Source of the DNA: Glandiceps talaboti
Taxonomy: Eukaryota > Hemichordata > Enteropneusta > Spengelidae
Length of the DNA: 64,000 bases
Direction of reading: 5' to 3'
Assembly (NCBI RefSeq): GCF_964340395.1
Contig: NC_135565.1
Location: 22,346,209 to 22,410,208 of the forward strand
Within the stretch, counting starts at the first letter, position 1. Every line of letters starts with the position of its first letter. A program made the translations under genes and the position numbers. Under the pieces are notes generated by a model. It was not told the DNA's origin. It did not search any database and worked only from the letters and a program-made list of their open reading frames with translations. Below, piece by piece: positions 60,301 to 64,000 of this stretch.

Positions 60301-62019
60301 ACCAATTCCAAGTGGAATCACCAGACATTTCATAAGAACACAGTAGATGAACACAGCATGGATTCAATGCTATTAATATGAAACTATGTTTGGCATCTAC
60401 AAAAAATGTATGCTAAAAGACTGATCATATCACTCACTGACATATATCATTCATTCATTCATTGAAAAGGAAAGATCTGAATATGTTTCTGATTTTTAGC
60501 CTTTGAGTTCTGTACTATCAAATCTGTGAATTACAATGAATGCGATGCATGGATGAAGGAAGTCAGTCAAATTAGTTGACTGTATAGATCAGTTCCCGTT
60601 ACAACCTGCCATGTTAGTTCACTGAGCATGCACATAGACTGGGATATTATTGGCTCCACAATGTCAAGCCAGCTAGCTGATTGGATCTCTGTATAAGGGA
60701 AGGACATTCCATTCCATATAGAGATTTACTTACAGTTGTAAACCTAGATATTTTCGCATAACTAGAAAATGATGCATCTTTTACAACCTTTATCTAGTTC
60801 TCAAAGACTAATTATTGTTACTAATTACCAGACTGGTACATAGTACGTCCAGGTACAAGAAGGCAGTTTAGCCACAACTTATTTTTGCATTTTTGTTGTC
60901 CAGCAAAATTAAGTCTTTAGGGAAAACTTCCAGGTTTACAGAATCCAATACAATCTCCTACCTTGATAGTTGGGAAGGCAGTTGTTGAGAACTTGATAGT
61001 TGGGAAGGCAGCTGTTGGGACCTTGTGTAGAGATGTGTGTATATATATATATATGGTACCAGTACTTCTAAATAACACAAAATCAGTAGTCTGAGGTACT
61101 TCCTCAAATTAAGCTGCTTTCAAGTTATTAGTGAGCTTTAAAATGTCAATAATTCCAGATAACAAAGACAAGATTATAACACCCAATCATTAATCAGCTG
61201 ATCCCACTTTACTACTGCCTATCTAACTGCATACCAATGCAATGTCAAAGGTCAAAGGTAACAAACATGGCAGACAGACAAATGGTTGCTATGCAACACA
61301 AAATCAATGTAGGCCTAGAGTCTATGTGCATTTGTAATTAGATGCTACAGTCTTTTGTTATAGATGTGTACATAACTAAGGAGATGACCTAACAGCTGAG
61401 CTATACTGCAATGTTTGTCTACGTTTTATTTACTTGTAGGATTTAAAAGTTGAAAGAATTCAGTTTCATTTCTCATTCAACAAATTATCTTTTATTTAAC
61501 ATAACTATTTATTGAAGTTATGAACTAATAGAACTGTTCTCTACTTTCTAGGGATGCGATAAATTATTATTATAATCACTCTGTGATGTGATCAATAGAT
61601 TTATTAGCATGGTAATGTCTACATGTATACCCCCCTCCCTCACCCACTCACCCATCCTACATCCTCCAACCACCCACACTACATACATGTACCTCATCAC
61701 AACCAATGATAGCTATTTTTACTAAATTCTACTAAATGTACTACTACTGTTACTGTTTTCCTTTGTCAAATGTTTTCGTTCCCTTTTTTTGTTGAAATGG
61801 TAGCTCCCACTTGTCCCAGTATAACTTTTATTTTACATAATTTATAATAAAGTTCTGTCTATATTGAATAATTATATGTCATTTCTCTAGTTTTTATCAA
61901 TTTCTTTTCTTTGTTTTTTATCGTAAACACTTTTGTGGAATTGGTATTTTTTATATAATTGTTATATTATCTTTTTTACAGATGTTACCATGACAACACT
62001 ACTTTTATATTTTATTATA

Positions 62020-62502
62020 GTTCTTTCCAACAATGTGCTTAAAGTACTTTACAATTACTACCCCTAGCATAGATTGTACGATACGTTGTCATTCTGCCCT
62101 CATCAGCCTGGGAAGGACTGACTGATATGTGAGGGCGCCCCATAATGGCGCACCGTACAGACTACCCCTAGCATAGACCTACAATGGCACAACAGCCCTT
62201 TGCTAACCATACAATCCATTGCAGTCACTGCAAACACATAGGATTAAATCATTCACATAGAAACTGCTATCCTACCAGGTTCCCAATTATACAGTTGAGT
62301 TGACTGGGGTACACATAGGATTAAATCATTCACATAGAAACTTCTATCCTACCAGGTTCCCAATTATACAGTTGGGTTGACTGGGACACAATCATACTAG
62401 TTCATGTCTTGCTAAAGACTAAAGCCAATCACAAACAAATGGCAGTGACAAGGCTCAAACCTGCAACCTGCAGCTTCCAAGCCGGCCACTCCAACCATTC
62501 AT
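62020..62502 (-). mobile_element. tRNA-derived SINE family 1, reverse copy
   Basis: On the minus strand it runs from the head (GGTTGGAGTGGCCGGCTTGG, AGCTGCAGGTTGCAGGTTTG) through GTCAACCCAACTGTATAATT, GGGAACCTGGTAGGATAG to the tail AAAGTACTTTAAGCACATTG, GGAAAGAACTATAATAAAAT. An internal 84-bp block (AGGTTCCCAATTATACAGTT with flanks) is duplicated in tandem at about 62237-62390. Confidence 0.78.
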
Positions 62503-62690
62503 CCACCCATCATGACTTGACAATCTGCAGCTTCCAAGCCGACCACTTAAACCATTCATGCATCATGACTTGACAATCTGCAGCTTCCAAGCCGGTCACT
62601 CCAACGATTCATGCACCCATTATGACTTGACAATCTGCAGCTTCCAAGCTGGTTACTCTAACCATGCACCCATTATGACTCTACATTATG
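62503..62690 (-). repeat. Tandem SINE family 1 heads
   Basis: Three further partial heads (CTGCAGCTTCCAAGCCGG(T/A)CACT with TTATGACTTGACAAT linkers) follow the full SINE. This mirrors the head amplification at 31614-31860. Confidence 0.8.
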
Positions 62691-62699
62691 CATAATCAG

Positions 62700-63410
62700 T
62701 ATCACTTCTCTTTATACAAGAAACAGTTCTTTCAACCCCGGGCCAATATTCTATTTACAAAGTTTTCGTTCATATTTTGGTTTAGTTTAAAATCCAGACA
62801 GTTAATAGAAATATTTACTTAATTAGCTTGACAATTGTGTACATCTTTCTGGCATAACTTTACTAGTGTTAACCACAGACTTGACTATTGGACTCGATTG
62901 ACATACTGGCTTGACAATATCGAACAACATTTGCAAGTCAAATAGCCAAACCTCTGGGCTAACTAGCTACATGTACTAGCCTCAGTCTGAGTGACATCAA
63001 ACACTGGCAAGCATAATGTTATTAGGATGCAGGTAATAATAGTATGCAAATAATTTGGCACATCGTTTATTTCAATAATTATTAATTTGACATATCAATC
63101 ATATTTGTATATTTACATAATATGCATTAAAATTATATCATAAATTAATACAATTACAAATTGCGTATTTATTGATATGTAATTACATATATGTAGATAT
63201 AATATAATACAAACCTTTGAGGAAACAGATCCTGTCTAGCTACCAGTAATTATGCATAGAAGTAATTTGCATACTTTTTATAACTCACCAGTGATTGGTT
63301 GATTCATACTTTAGCTACTAATGTAGTGTGTTGGTTATTTATAGTTTGGTTATTATGACATATGCTGGTTTTACAATAGGATGTGAAAGATACACTATAT
63401 TTTCAGTTTC
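62700..63410. other. No gene seen
   Basis: Strongly AT-rich sequence; nothing recognised. Confidence 0.5.
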
Positions 63411-63414
63411 CTTG

Positions 63415-63865
63415 CATTAAATGGTGTTTGAACTCTGGTATCAGAGGGGGAGATTGAAACCTGGGACATTAAATTATGGTGTTTGAACTCTGGTATCAGA
63501 GGGGGAGATTGAAACCTGGGACATTAAATTATGGTGTTTGAACTCTGGTATCAGAGAGGGGAGATTGAAACCTGGGACATTAAATTATGGTGATTGAACT
63601 CTGGTATCAGAGAGGGGAGATTGAAACCTGGGACATTAAATTATGGTGTTTGAACTCTGCTATCAGAGAGGGGAATTGAAACCTGGTACATTAAATTATG
63701 GTGTTTGAACTCTGGTATCAGAGGGGGAGATTGAAACCTGGGACATTAAATTATGGTGACTGAACTCTGGTATCAGAGAGGGAGATTGAAACCTGGGACA
63801 TTAAATTATGGTGTTTGAACTCTGGTATCAGAGAGGGAGATTGAAACCTGGGATATTGAAGTGGC
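63415..63865. repeat. ~55-bp minisatellite, 8 copies
   Basis: The unit contains ATTAAATTATGGTGTTTGAA, CTCTGGTATCAGAGAGGGAG and ATTGAAACCTGGGAC. CTCTGGTATCAGAG is an internal near-palindrome. Confidence 0.95.
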
Positions 63866-64000
63866 ACTGGCCGAGTTTAAAGAAGTTCAAACTCAAAATA
63901 TGGAATTTTAAGACCCTAGTAATTCTATGTTATGATAACATACATTTATGTCATAACTTTCTGTAGTAAATGTACATCTCATCATGATATCCCAGACCCT

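Overview
The window is eukaryotic nuclear DNA, AT-rich and almost certainly from an invertebrate bilaterian animal. It has spliced genes with GT-AG introns of 0.3 to 17 kb, very many micro- and minisatellites, short inverted-repeat (MITE-like) elements, tRNA-derived SINEs and a decayed LINE fragment. The encoded proteins resemble deuterostome and lophotrochozoan families, but the sequence alone does not fix the phylum. There is no bacterial, organelle or viral backbone.

Three genes are well supported. (1) Positions 971-2024, minus strand: a cytosolic sulfotransferase (SULT family). Its coding frame is interrupted near the 3' end by a 139-bp repeat unit that recurs at 3670-3806. (2) Positions about 5159-44429, plus strand: an ETV6/TEL (Yan-type) ETS transcription factor. 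I assembled eight coding exons by phase: a predicted short first exon, a linker exon, the Pointed/SAM exon, a polyQ exon, two linker exons (one with a CtBP-type motif), the ETS exon and a tail exon. Large repeat-filled introns separate the first four exons. (3) Positions 52837-57690, minus strand: a very-long-chain fatty acid elongase of the ELOVL4/2/5 group. Its six coding exons join without a frame break into 304 residues, with all four diagnostic motifs and a C-terminal di-lysine ER signal. A weaker candidate exon lies at 47225-47485.

The rest is repeat. Large minisatellites lie at 6.0-6.7, 9.4-9.9, 14.15-15.6, 20.1-21.7, 26.3-27.4, 34.0-34.7, 35.4-38.35, 39.2, 48.9-49.2, 51.6-52.0, 52.5-52.8, 56.2-56.8 and 63.4-63.9 kb. 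Two MITE-like families account for much of the dispersed repetition: family A has about 370-bp copies with AGGCCTAAT-type ends, five copies; family B has about 350-bp foldback copies ending in TTAAAGTGG, six copies. Other foldback elements lie at 22.8-23.3, 49.8-50.2, 53.3-53.5 and 57.3-57.6 kb. Two tRNA-headed SINE families are present.

The three genes do not form a pathway: a sulfotransferase, a transcriptional regulator and a lipid-synthesis enzyme happen to be neighbours. The most interesting points are the broken or unusually split sulfotransferase; a 50-bp duplication that gives the ETS gene two splice donors, only one of which keeps the frame; repeated CACATG E-box arrays in three independent minisatellites at the elongase locus; and nested inverted-repeat elements, one ending about six bases from an elongase splice donor.
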